Source: Brevundimonas lenta
GTDB lineage: Bacteria; Pseudomonadota; Alphaproteobacteria; Caulobacterales; Caulobacteraceae
DNA length: 64,000 bases
Direction: 5' to 3'
Assembly: GCF_014196335.1 (NCBI RefSeq)
Contig: NZ_JACIDM010000003.1
Location: forward strand, 372,001 to 436,000
Shown: piece after piece, positions 25,784-33,833 of the stretch
Position numbering within the stretch: the first letter of the stretch is position 1
Layout of the letters: the number at the start of each line of letters is the position of its first letter
Notes under the pieces: model-generated
The model's database searches: none
What the model saw: only the letters and a program-made list of their open reading frames with translations
What the model was told of the DNA's origin: nothing
Translations under genes and position numbers: made by a program

Positions 25784-28375
25784 ATGGCTGCCCGCGGCGA
25801 ACTCGACACCTACAAGGCGAAGCGGAACTTCGCCGCCACGCCCGAGCCGTCGGGCAAGAAGGGCAAGGCCCGCAAGGCCGGCCTGACCTTCCTGATCCAG
25901 CGCCACGCCGCGACCCGCCTGCACTACGATTTCCGCATCGAGATCGACGGCGTGCTCAAGTCCTGGGCCGTCACCAAGGCGCCGTCGCGCGACACCGCCG
26001 TCAAACGCCTGGCGGTCGAGGTCGAGGATCACCCCCTCGACTACGGCGACTTCGAGGGGACCATCCCCGCGGGCAACTACGGCGCCGGCACCGTGCAGAT
26101 GTGGGACCGCGGCGCCTGGGAGCCGCAGCAGGACGACCTCGACGCCGCCTTCGCCAAGGGCGACGTGAAGATGATCCTCCACGGCGAGCGGCTGAAGGGA
26201 AAATGGGCCCTGATCCGTCTGCGCTCCGACCGCGGCAAACCCTCAAAGCGCGCCAACTGGCTCCTCATCAAGGAGCGCGACGCATACGCCGTCCCGGGTG
26301 AGGGCGACGCCAATATGGAGATCGACGCCTCGGTCACCACCGGCCGCAGCCTCGCCGAGATCGCCGCGGGCGGACAGGAATGGACCTCCTCGAAAAAGAC
26401 CGGCCGCGCCGCCCCTGCCGCCCCGAAACCCCGCGCCGCCGTCGCCGGCAAGGCGAAGAAACCGCACGGCTTCGTCCCCATCCAGCTGTGCAAGAACACC
26501 GACTATCCGCCCCACGGCGCCGGCTGGGCGCATGAGATCAAGTTCGACGGCTACCGCATCCAGATCGCCTCGGGCGGCGGCCATGCGACGCTCCGCACCC
26601 GCAAGGGCCTCGACTGGTCCGACAAGTTCCAGGAGCTCGCCGCAGACGCCGAAAAATGGCCCGACGCCGTGGTCGACGGCGAGCTCTGCGCCCTGGCCGA
26701 GAACCACATGCCGGACTTCTCGGCGCTGCAGGCCGCCATCGCCGACGGCCACACCGACGACCTGATCTATTTCGCCTTCGACCTGCTGTTCGAGGGGCCG
26801 GAGGACCTGCGCAAACTCCCCCTCGCCCACCGCAAGGCCCGCCTCCAGGCCTGGCTGGACCGCATCCCGAAGGCCGCCCGCCATCGCATCCGCTACGTCG
26901 ATCACTTCGCCACCACCGGCAAGGCGATCCTCGAAAGCGCCTGCCGCATGGACCTCGAGGGCGTCATCTCCAAGAAGCTGGACGCGCCCTATCACGCGGG
27001 CCGCTCCTCCACCTGGCTCAAGTCCAAATGCCGCGGCCGCGACGAGGTCGTCATCGGCGGCTGGACCTCCGAGGGCGGCACGCGCTTCCGCTCCCTCATT
27101 GTCGGGGTCAAGGACAAGGCCGGCCTGCGCCACCTCGGCCGCGTCGGCACCGGCTACGCCGCCCCCCTGCTCAAGACCCTGCTCCCCGCGCTGAAGGCCA
27201 ACGCCTCCGACGACAACCCCTTCAAGGGCAAGGACGCGCCGAAGGGCGGCCGCGACATCCACTGGGTCAAGCCGGTGCTGGTCGCCGAGATCGAGCACGG
27301 CGGCTACACCGACACCGGCTCCCTGCGCCAGGCCTCGTTCAAGGGCCTGCGCGACGACAAGGCCGCCTCCGAGGTCCGCGACAAGCCCTGGGCCCCGTCC
27401 GACCCGGCCAAGGAGAAGGGCGCGCCCCTCCCGGCGGAGGCGCTGGCCATCCCGGGGGAGAAGCCGAAGAAGCCCGGCAAGCTGGTCGTCGCGGGCGTCA
27501 CCATCTCCAACCCGGACAAGATTCTGTGGCCGGCGACGGACGATCATCCCGCGATCACCAAGGGCGAGTTGATCCGCTACTACGAGCTCGCCGCCGAACG
27601 CATCCTGCCCCACGTCGCCGACCGCCCGGTCTCCATCATCCGCGCGCCGGAGGGCATCACCGGCGAGACATTCTTCCAGCGCCACGCCATGCCCGGCTCC
27701 AACCCGCGGCTGAAGCTGATCGATGTGAAGGAGCGCAAACCCTATGTCGGGATCAGCGACGCGGGCGGCCTCATCGCCATCGGCCAGGCCGGCGGGCTGG
27801 AGCTCCACCCCTGGGGCTGCGCGCCCGACGATCCCGAGACCCCCGAACAGGTCACCTTCGACCTCGACCCCGACGAGGGCCTCGACTTCAACGACGTCAT
27901 CGCCGCCGCAAAAATGGTGAAGGTCCAGATCGAGAAGCTCGGCCTCCACCCGTTCGTGAAGACCACCGGCGGCAAGGGCCTGCACGTCGTCGTCCCCATC
28001 CGCGCCGACAAGGCCGCCCGCGTCGAATGGGACCAGTGCAAGGCCTTCGCGAAGGAGGTATCCGAGATCATGCGCCGCGCCGATCCGGACCGTTTCACCA
28101 CCACTCTCGCCAAGAAGGCGCGCGGCGGAAAGATCTTCCTCGACTATCTCCGCAACGGCCGCATGGCCACCGCCGTCGCCCCCTGGTCCCCCCGCGCCCG
28201 CCCCGCCGCCGGCGTCGCCTTCCCCCTGTCCTGGCCCCAGGTCAAACCCGGCCTCGACCCCAAGGCCTTCACCCTCCTGACCGCCCCCGCCCTCCTCAAA
28301 AAGCCCGACCCCTGGAAGGATTTCCGCGCGGGCGAGGAGAACCTGCGGCCGGTGCTGAAGACGCTGGGGCTGTGA
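25784..28375 (+). CDS. ligD: Multifunctional DNA ligase D (non-homologous end joining)
   Basis: Protein of 863 residues with the three LigD modules in the order 3'-phosphoesterase, ligase, polymerase. The N-terminal phosphoesterase has FLIQRHAATRLHYDFRIE (about 37-54) and the GNYGAGTVQMWD segment. The ATP-dependent ligase has the nucleotidyl-lysine motif EIKFDGYRIQ with K253, then ELCAL, EGVISKKLDAPY and STWLKSK. The C-terminal primase/polymerase has DLDPDEG with metal ligands D693 and D695 and KTTGGKGLHVVVPI. It seals double-strand breaks together with Ku; no ku gene lies in this window. All modules look intact. Confidence 0.95.
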   Translation: MAARGELDTYKAKRNFAATPEPSGKKGKARKAGLTFLIQRHAATRLHYDFRIEIDGVLKSWAVTKAPSRDTAVKRLAVEVEDHPLDYGDFEGTIPAGNYGAGTVQMWDRGAWEPQQDDLDAAFAKGDVKMILHGERLKGKWALIRLRSDRGKPSKRANWLLIKERDAYAVPGEGDANMEIDASVTTGRSLAEIAAGGQEWTSSKKTGRAAPAAPKPRAAVAGKAKKPHGFVPIQLCKNTDYPPHGAGWAHEIKFDGYRIQIASGGGHATLRTRKGLDWSDKFQELAADAEKWPDAVVDGELCALAENHMPDFSALQAAIADGHTDDLIYFAFDLLFEGPEDLRKLPLAHRKARLQAWLDRIPKAARHRIRYVDHFATTGKAILESACRMDLEGVISKKLDAPYHAGRSSTWLKSKCRGRDEVVIGGWTSEGGTRFRSLIVGVKDKAGLRHLGRVGTGYAAPLLKTLLPALKANASDDNPFKGKDAPKGGRDIHWVKPVLVAEIEHGGYTDTGSLRQASFKGLRDDKAASEVRDKPWAPSDPAKEKGAPLPAEALAIPGEKPKKPGKLVVAGVTISNPDKILWPATDDHPAITKGELIRYYELAAERILPHVADRPVSIIRAPEGITGETFFQRHAMPGSNPRLKLIDVKERKPYVGISDAGGLIAIGQAGGLELHPWGCAPDDPETPEQVTFDLDPDEGLDFNDVIAAAKMVKVQIEKLGLHPFVKTTGGKGLHVVVPIRADKAARVEWDQCKAFAKEVSEIMRRADPDRFTTTLAKKARGGKIFLDYLRNGRMATAVAPWSPRARPAAGVAFPLSWPQVKPGLDPKAFTLLTAPALLKKPDPWKDFRAGEENLRPVLKTLGL

Positions 28376-28380
28376 CCGTT

Positions 28381-28538
28381 CACCTCCCCACTAAGTGGGG
28401 AGGTGGCGCGGCGCGAATACGCGCCGTGACGGAGGGGGCGGCGCCGGCCCAAGCCGCTCGCGCGCTCCCTCATCCGCCGGCGACGCCCCCTCCACCGCCG
28501 TTCCGGCGGTCCCCCTCCCCATCTGCGATGGGGAGGTG
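28381..28538. repeat. Palindromic interspersed repeat (REPIN-like), copy 2
   Basis: Starts with the hairpin CACCTCCCCACT / AGTGGGGAGGTG and ends with CCTCCCCATCTGCGATGGGG followed by AGGTG. The inner GGAGGGGGCG and CGCCCCCTCC pair. It has the same arm design as copies at 18844 and 29178 and lies directly after ligD. Confidence 0.8.
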
Positions 28539-28559
28539 AGCAGCTCCTGTTTCACTTCC

Positions 28560-28700
28560 TTTCGTCATCCCGGGACGCGCAGCGACCCCGGGACCCAGCG
28601 GCGCCGTAGCGCAGCGGAGGCGAAATCCACGCACCGGCGCCCGCGACAGCTTCGCGCTCCCGCGCGCCGCTGGGTCCCGGCCTTCGCCGGGATGACGAAA
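28560..28700. repeat. Second palindromic repeat type (TTTCGTCATCCCGG family)
   Basis: Outer arms TTTCGTCATCCCGG (28560-28573) and CCGGGATGACGAAA (28687-28700) are exact reverse complements, as are inner arms GGGACCCAGCGGCGC (28590-28604) and GCGCCGCTGGGTCCC (28664-28678). It differs from the neighbouring REPIN-like copies in sequence. Confidence 0.82.
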
Positions 28701-28740
28701 GTAGGGATGGTCGATTTCCTATTCTTTTCGCCAACCCCCT

Positions 28741-29177
28741 GACATCCCCCATCTAAATTTCTTCTACGCAGCGAGGTATCCGCCTCCCGCATAATCTCCG
28801 CATCCCGTCGATGGGGAAGGCGTCGGATCCAGCGCCTCGACGACGACGGGCTGTGGTCGAGCGATGAAGCCCGGGCGAAGGGTAGTCCGGGGGTCCTCGT
28901 CGGACAGCGATGGATGCTGTCCGCTTGCTCGCCGCGCATCGAAGGTGCGGACCGCTGGCTCAGCCGATGTCCCACCCACGTCGCTTCCAGCAATGGCGGC
29001 GGCGGAGATCCGTCAAGGCTCTAACAGGGCCGCCAGCCGGAGGGCGCGCGAAACCAACGACCACGCGGGGCGTCCACCTCGTCGAAACGGTAAAACACAA
29101 AGCATTCCGGGCGAGGCCCGGACGCCCCGCGCCTTCCCCACCCTTCCGGCGGCTCCCGCCGGAGGACGATCAAACAC
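28741..29177. other. Unassigned intergenic segment between repeats
   Basis: No convincing coding frame or known RNA is seen. An exact 8-bp hairpin CGGACAGC / GCTGTCCG (28901-28923) sits near the middle, and ATCTCCGC (28793) can pair with GCGGAGAT (29001), so a structured RNA of about 215 bases is conceivable but unproven. Base use is less codon-like than in the flanking genes. Confidence 0.3.
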
Positions 29178-29322
29178 GTCCTTCCCCCATTTCGGGGGAA
29201 GGTGGCCCGGAGGGCCGGATGGGGGCTCTGTCCGCACAACGACGGACGGACGGCTGAGCGCCGCAGCCAGCCCCCATCCGTCAGGCTCCGCCTGCCACCT
29301 TCCCCCGAAATGGGGGAAGGAC
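29178..29322. repeat. Palindromic interspersed repeat (REPIN-like), copy 3
   Basis: Arms 29178-29206 and 29294-29322 are exact 29-base reverse complements, each folding on CTTCCCCCATTTCGGGGGAAG. The inner GGATGGGGGCT and AGCCCCCATCC also pair. It ends 40 bases before the ubiA ATG, so it may affect ubiA expression. Confidence 0.85.
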
Positions 29323-29362
29323 TTCTTCCACCCGCCCCCTCTTCCCCGCTAGAACCTTCACC

Positions 29363-30361
29363 ATGAGCTCCGCCCCCCTGCCCGACGCCGGTTCGAACTG
29401 GGTGGACCGCCATGCGCCGGAGCGGCTCAAGCCCTGGCTCAAGCTCGGCCGCTTCGACCGCCCTATCGGCATCTGGCTGCTGCTCCTGCCCGGCTGGCAG
29501 GGCATCGCCCTGGCGCTCAGCCAGTATCGCAAGACGCCTGACCTCTACGACCTGTGGCTGGTCATCGCCTTCGCCCTCGGCGCCTGCCTGATGCGCGCCG
29601 CCGGCTGCGCCTTCAACGACATCGTCGACCGCGACATCGACCGCCAGGTCGCCCGCACCGCCGCCCGCCCGGTCGCCTCGGGCCGCATCAGCGTGAAGAA
29701 GGCCTGGGCCTTCATCCTCGCCTGTAGCCTGACCAGCCTGCTGATCCTGCTGACGCTGAACCTGACCGCAATTCTGCTCGGCGTCGGCTCGCTGGCCCTG
29801 GTCGCCGCCTATCCCTTCATGAAGCGCATCACCTGGTGGCCGCAGGCCTGGCTCGGCCTGACCTTCAACTGGGGCGCCCTGATGGGCTTCGCCGCAGCGG
29901 CGACAGTGCTGATGTACTGGGGGCCAGAGCCGGCGATCCCCCTCGTCGATCACCCGCCTCTGCCCTTCGGCCGGCTCACCCTACCCGCCCTCTTCCTCTA
30001 CCTCGGCGGCGTGTTCTGGACGCTCGGCTACGACACCATCTACGCCCTGCAGGACATCGAGGATGACGCCATGGTCGGGGTCAAATCCTCGGCCCGCCGC
30101 CTCGGCGCCAACGTCCGGCGCGGGGTCGGCGTCTTCTACTTCCTGGCCATCGCCTGCGCCGCCCTGGCCGGCCTGACCGCCGGCCTCGGGCCGCTGTTCT
30201 ACCTCGGCCTCACCGCCTACGCCGTCCATCTGCTGTGGCAGACCCGGCGGGTGAAGGCCGACGACGGCGCCCTGGCGCTGCGCCTGTTCAAGTCCAACCG
30301 CGAGGCCGGCTTCATCCTGCTGCTCGCCATCGCCCTCGGTTCCGTGCAGCTTGTCGGATGA
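29363..30361 (+). CDS. ubiA: 4-hydroxybenzoate polyprenyltransferase
   Basis: Integral membrane prenyltransferase of 332 residues that joins the polyprenyl chain to 4-hydroxybenzoate in ubiquinone synthesis. Both Asp-rich motifs are present: CAFNDIVDRDIDRQVARTAARPVASG (first, around residue 88) and LGYDTIYALQDIEDDAMVGVKSSARR (second, around residue 223). Eight or nine hydrophobic helices follow the usual pattern. The N-terminus is slightly long (WVDRHAPERLKPWLKLGRFDRPIG). The next gene's ribosome site overlaps its stop codon. Confidence 0.95.
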   Translation: MSSAPLPDAGSNWVDRHAPERLKPWLKLGRFDRPIGIWLLLLPGWQGIALALSQYRKTPDLYDLWLVIAFALGACLMRAAGCAFNDIVDRDIDRQVARTAARPVASGRISVKKAWAFILACSLTSLLILLTLNLTAILLGVGSLALVAAYPFMKRITWWPQAWLGLTFNWGALMGFAAAATVLMYWGPEPAIPLVDHPPLPFGRLTLPALFLYLGGVFWTLGYDTIYALQDIEDDAMVGVKSSARRLGANVRRGVGVFYFLAIACAALAGLTAGLGPLFYLGLTAYAVHLLWQTRRVKADDGALALRLFKSNREAGFILLLAIALGSVQLVG

Positions 30362-30372
30362 AGGAGATGCGC

Positions 30373-31227
30373 ATGACCTCGATCCGCGCCCTGCTCATCG
30401 TCGTCCTGACCGCGGCCGCGACCGCCTGCGCCCCCACGCCTCCTGCCTCCCTGACCGATCCGGTCCAGCTGCAGACCCCGCCCGCCGACTGGACCGCGGC
30501 TGACCAGCCGGTGATCTGGAACAGTTTCGACGAGGCCGCCCAGCTCGAGCTGTCGATGCCCGACGCGGTGAAGACCCAGCCGAAGCTCTACTCCCTCTTG
30601 CGCCGCGAAGGCGTGGCCGAGCTGCGCGCCTTCGGCCGGGATGCGCGCCAGGCCCTGAACGAAATGGGCGCGGACGCCCGAACGCCCTACACCCAGACTA
30701 TCGGCTACCTCGAACCGTTCGAGACCGCCGGTCTGTTCAGCCTGCAGGGCGGCTCCTGGTCTTACACCGGCGGTGCCCACGGTAATCCGTCCGACATCGC
30801 CGTTCTGTGGGACAAGGCGAGGCAACGCCGCATCGCCCCCGCCGATCTGTTCGCCGCCGGGGCCGACCTGACCATCCTCGACCGCGCCCTGTGCGACGCC
30901 GTCAACGCCGCCAAGCTCGAACGCGCCCGCGGCGAGAACGCCAGCGGCCCGTGGGACCCCGTGTCCCTCACCCCCGCCCAGGGCGAAATGTGGTCCTGCC
31001 CGCGCGCCGTCAACATGGCCGTCTCCCTCGCGCCCGGCACGGTCCCGGGCAAGGCCGGCGGCCTGATCGTCGGCATCGGGCCCTATGTCGTCGGCCCCTA
31101 CGTCGAGGCCGGCTACAGCATCCTCATCCCGCTCGACGCCTTCGCCGCCCTGCTTTCGCCCGTCTGGGCGGATCAGTTCGCCGGCGCGCCCGACCCCGCC
31201 CTTGTCCAAAGTCACCGCGCCGGGTGA
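30373..31227 (+). CDS. DUF3298-type lipoprotein, first of a tandem pair
   Basis: Protein of 284 residues. Three in-frame ATGs lie at 30358, 30367 and 30373. AAGGAG (30361-30366) is correctly spaced only for 30373, giving MTSIRALLIVVLTAAATAC with a lipobox-like Cys. The body has the DUF4163/DUF3298 pattern seen in RsiV-like and PdaC-like proteins: GYLEPFETAGLFSLQGGSWSYTGGAHGNP, then LWDKARQRRIAPADLFAAGADL and a C-terminal GPYVVGPYVEAGYSILIPL. It is about 40% like the next gene by eye. Function is unknown; lysozyme or peptidoglycan binding is only a family analogy. Confidence 0.78.
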   Translation: MTSIRALLIVVLTAAATACAPTPPASLTDPVQLQTPPADWTAADQPVIWNSFDEAAQLELSMPDAVKTQPKLYSLLRREGVAELRAFGRDARQALNEMGADARTPYTQTIGYLEPFETAGLFSLQGGSWSYTGGAHGNPSDIAVLWDKARQRRIAPADLFAAGADLTILDRALCDAVNAAKLERARGENASGPWDPVSLTPAQGEMWSCPRAVNMAVSLAPGTVPGKAGGLIVGIGPYVVGPYVEAGYSILIPLDAFAALLSPVWADQFAGAPDPALVQSHRAG

Positions 31228-31267
31228 GGATCGTCCCCTTCGCCCGCGCCAGCCACCGGAGTTCGAC

Positions 31268-32116
31268 TTGAACGCTCACGCCCTTCCCCGCCTCGGCCTG
31301 CTGCTCGCCGGCGTCGCGCTCGTCGCCCTGGCCGCCTGCAATCGCGACCGCGAGCCCGCCGCAGCGCCCGCGGCGCCCGGCTCGCCCGCGGCGGCGGTGA
31401 CCCCGGCGGACGCCGCCTCGCCGATGGCGTTCAACTCCAAGACCCCCTACGCCAACGTCAGCCTGACCCTGCCGGAGTCGATCAAGGGCCAGGGCGACCT
31501 GCACGCCCGCGTCTACGCCGACGAAGTCCGCAAGCTGCGTCAGTTCGTCGAGGGCGCCCAGGGCGAGCGCACCGAGGACGGCTTCGACACCAGCACCCCG
31601 CCTTACGAAAAGCAGATCACCGTCACCACCGCCCTGCAGACCGGCAAGCTGCTCAGCCTCAAGCGCGTCGACTACGACAACTCGGGCGGCGCCCACCCCA
31701 ACACGCTGGCCGGCGGCATCCTGTGGGACAAGGCGCTGAACCGGCGCATCGGCTTCACCGACCTGTTCCGCAAGGGCGCGGACCTCAGCATCCTCGACCA
31801 GGCCCTGTGCTCGGCCATCAACTCGGCCAAGCGGGCCCGCGTGCCGGACGGCGCCTCGGTCACCCTCGGCGGCCCTCCCGGCGCGGCCTGCCCGCGCGCC
31901 TCGGCCACCGAGTTCGTGCTGACCCCCGGCTCGGCCCCGGGCAAGGCCGGCGGCATCACCTTCCTGATCGGTCCCTACCAGGTCGGCCCCTACGCCGAAG
32001 GCCCGTACGAGATCGCCATCCCGGCGACCTCGTTCCGGTCCCTGCTGGCCATCGCCTACGCCGACGAGTTCGGCGGCCAGCTGACCAAGACGGGCGACGT
32101 CACGCCCGACATGTGA
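31268..32116 (+). CDS. DUF3298-type lipoprotein, second of a tandem pair
   Basis: Protein of 282 residues. No ATG is available; a TTG at 31268 follows CCGGAG with suitable spacing and opens a lipoprotein signal, LLLAGVALVALAAC. Shares with its upstream neighbour VDYDNSGGAHPN, LWDKALNRRIGFTDLFRKGADLSILDQALC and GPYQVGPYAEGPYEIAIP. The low-complexity Ala/Pro linker after Cys is typical for lipid-anchored proteins. The pair probably arose by tandem duplication and may bind the same cell-wall or protein ligand; function not known. Confidence 0.78.
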   Translation: MNAHALPRLGLLLAGVALVALAACNRDREPAAAPAAPGSPAAAVTPADAASPMAFNSKTPYANVSLTLPESIKGQGDLHARVYADEVRKLRQFVEGAQGERTEDGFDTSTPPYEKQITVTTALQTGKLLSLKRVDYDNSGGAHPNTLAGGILWDKALNRRIGFTDLFRKGADLSILDQALCSAINSAKRARVPDGASVTLGGPPGAACPRASATEFVLTPGSAPGKAGGITFLIGPYQVGPYAEGPYEIAIPATSFRSLLAIAYADEFGGQLTKTGDVTPDM

Positions 32117-32120
32117 CGCC

Positions 32121-33068
32121 TCACTCCGCCGCCAGAAACCGGTCCATCAGATCGGCGAAGGCGGCGGGCTGGTCGGCCATGATGAAATGCCGGCTGCCGT
32201 CGACGCGGATCAGCTTCACCCCCGGCAGAACGGCGTACTCCCGGGCCCACATGCCGTCGGCCAGCTCCGCCGGCGCGCCGCCGTCGGCGTCCGAGGCGTA
32301 GGGCGCCCAGACCGGCGTCGTCATCGCCGCCAAGCCGGGACGCAGGTCGGTGGTCATCACCTCGCGGATCGCCGTCGCCATCGCCCGGCGGTCGCCCGCC
32401 GCGGTCCACTCGACCATCCGCTCGCGGGCAGCCGGGTCCCGCGCCAGGCCGATCGCCTGCCGCGCCTGCCCGGCCCGGAACGAGGCCGGATCTGCGGCCA
32501 GAATGCCCGCCGCCGCCTGATCCGCGAACGGCCGGGCGCTCTCGGGCGTCGCCGTCGGCCCGTACAGGGCGCTGAAGAAGGGCAGGCTGTCGACCGTCAT
32601 CACCTTCCCGACCAGCTCCGGCCGCTGCTGCGCCAGCATCAGGGCGCTCATCCCGCCCATCGAATGCCCGACCACCGCCGCGCCCTGCAGACCGCCGTCA
32701 CGAATGTACCGCGCCAGCTCATCCACCACCGGCTGCACGAACGGCCCGTCTCCATGCGTCCACGGCTCCCCCGCAAACCCGGCCAGCTGCACCAGATGCA
32801 CCCGGTGCGTCGCCTTCAGCCGCTCGGCCTCCGCCCGCCACACCTCCCGCGAACAGCCGAAGCCGGGGATCAGGATCACGTCGGGACCGCTCCCCACCAC
32901 CTCGACCGACAGACGGTCGGACACGAACGGCGCCGGAGCAGTCGCCCCGACGGGAGCGGCCTCGGCGGGCAGGGCCAGAAAGGCGCCGCCTACGACCGCG
33001 ATTGACGCAGCGGCCAGCAATACTGCGCGCAGGGTCGGACGACCGCGGAGAGTGCGGATGTGCAGCAT
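32121..33068 (-). CDS. Exported alpha/beta hydrolase
   Basis: Protein of 315 residues with an N-terminal signal or anchor segment (VLLAAASIAVVGGAFLALP, about 16-34, then AEA). Alpha/beta hydrolase fold: oxyanion region IPGFGCSREVW, nucleophile elbow VGHSMGGMSAL (Ser around residue 140), Asp in the DLRPGLAAMTTPVWAPYASDA segment region, and His in GSRHFIMADQPAAF. Substrate unknown. Its end is convergent with the DUF3298 gene four bases away. It precedes the XRE pair divergently from nothing, being on the same minus strand, and may be co-transcribed with it. Confidence 0.83.
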   Translation of the reverse strand: MLHIRTLRGRPTLRAVLLAAASIAVVGGAFLALPAEAAPVGATAPAPFVSDRLSVEVVGSGPDVILIPGFGCSREVWRAEAERLKATHRVHLVQLAGFAGEPWTHGDGPFVQPVVDELARYIRDGGLQGAAVVGHSMGGMSALMLAQQRPELVGKVMTVDSLPFFSALYGPTATPESARPFADQAAAGILAADPASFRAGQARQAIGLARDPAARERMVEWTAAGDRRAMATAIREVMTTDLRPGLAAMTTPVWAPYASDADGGAPAELADGMWAREYAVLPGVKLIRVDGSRHFIMADQPAAFADLMDRFLAAE

Positions 33069-33100
33069 GACGATTTTCCTTGGATGTGCGCCTGACCGCG

Positions 33101-33298
33101 TCAGGCGTGAGGGTTCTCGAAGATGTCCTCAACCGGCCGGGCGAACAGCACCGCGATGCGGTAGGCCAGATCCAGCGAGGGATCGTGTTTTTCCGTCTCC
33201 AGCGCATTCACGGCCTGGCGCGAGACGCCCAGCGCCTGCCCCAGCTGTTCCTGCGTCCAGCCGCGCTCGACACGCAGCAGCTTCAGCCGGTTTCTCAT
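33101..33298 (-). CDS. XRE-family HTH regulator (YozG-like small repressor)
   Basis: Protein of 65 residues that is almost entirely one helix-turn-helix: MRNRLKLLRVERGWTQEQLG, VSRQAVNALETEKHDPSLDLA, then ILFARPVEDIF-like ending. The ATG overlaps the stop of the upstream membrane-protein gene (ATGA), so the longer upstream frame is not used. Small HTH proteins coupled to a short multi-spanning protein commonly repress their own operon. A dense array of CTTAC/GTAAG pentamers lies upstream of the operon and is the probable binding site. Confidence 0.88.
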   Translation of the reverse strand: MRNRLKLLRVERGWTQEQLGQALGVSRQAVNALETEKHDPSLDLAYRIAVLFARPVEDIFENPHA

Positions 33299-33699
33299 CG
33301 GCTGGTCCGGATGAAGGGCGCGACCGCGCCGAAGCAGGCCCAGAACAGCGGATAGATCAGCCAGGCCGGAATATGCGGCGCGGCGGCGTAGCTTTCGCCG
33401 AAGCCCCAGACGCTGGCGATCGCCATGGCCAGGCCGGACGCGATGATGAACTGTTTGGCGATCAGCGCCCGCACGAACTCGTCCGACTCGTTCATGAACG
33501 ACAGCGTCGCCCAGATCTGTCCGACCACCGGCGCCGAAACCGCCAGGGCCAGACCCCATGCCGCCACCGGCGAGCCGATGTCGTCGAACGCGCCGAAGAT
33601 GGCCAGGACGTTGATCGCCACATAGCCGCTCATGAAACCCATGGTGCGGATGACGTAGCGCTTCCCCGCCGCGGTTCCGTTCTTTCCGACTGCCAGCAT
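33295..33699 (-). CDS. Four-helix membrane protein paired with an XRE regulator
   Basis: Protein of 134 residues with four hydrophobic helices (about 21-37, 46-62, 82-100, 108-126) and no enzyme motif. Translationally coupled to the HTH gene that follows. Family function is unknown; such pairs are widespread and proposed to sense membrane or lipid state. The divergent gene across the promoter is a fatty-acid desaturase, which would agree with a membrane role, but this is only context. Confidence 0.75.
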   Translation of the reverse strand: MLAVGKNGTAAGKRYVIRTMGFMSGYVAINVLAIFGAFDDIGSPVAAWGLALAVSAPVVGQIWATLSFMNESDEFVRALIAKQFIIASGLAMAIASVWGFGESYAAAPHIPAWLIYPLFWACFGAVAPFIRTSR

Positions 33700-33710
33700 G
33701 ACAGGTGTTC

Positions 33711-33773
33711 CTTACGTGATGTAAGGCTTACCTTACTCACACAGAATGTCATGTCAACCTGACTTTTTGTAAG
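33711..33773. promoter_or_regulatory. CTTAC/GTAAG pentamer array, probable XRE operator
   Basis: Perfect inverted repeat CTTACGTGATGTAAG (33711-33725), then CTTAC at 33727 and 33732 in tandem, and GTAAG at 33769. Five copies fall within 63 bases directly upstream of the membrane protein/XRE operon and between it and the divergent desaturase. Confidence 0.6.
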
Positions 33774-33833
33774 GATCGCATGACGCGAGCGGGTTCGCTT
33801 TGCGCACGCACTTCCCGGACGTATCCTGCCGCC

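Noticed and set aside
28741..29010. 6S RNA, RNase P RNA or tmRNA
   Set aside because: I looked for their conserved landmarks on both strands and found none that fit.
28864..29352. Small protein in the repeat block before ubiA
   Set aside because: Its codons run through palindromic repeats and it has no recognisable domain or ribosome site.
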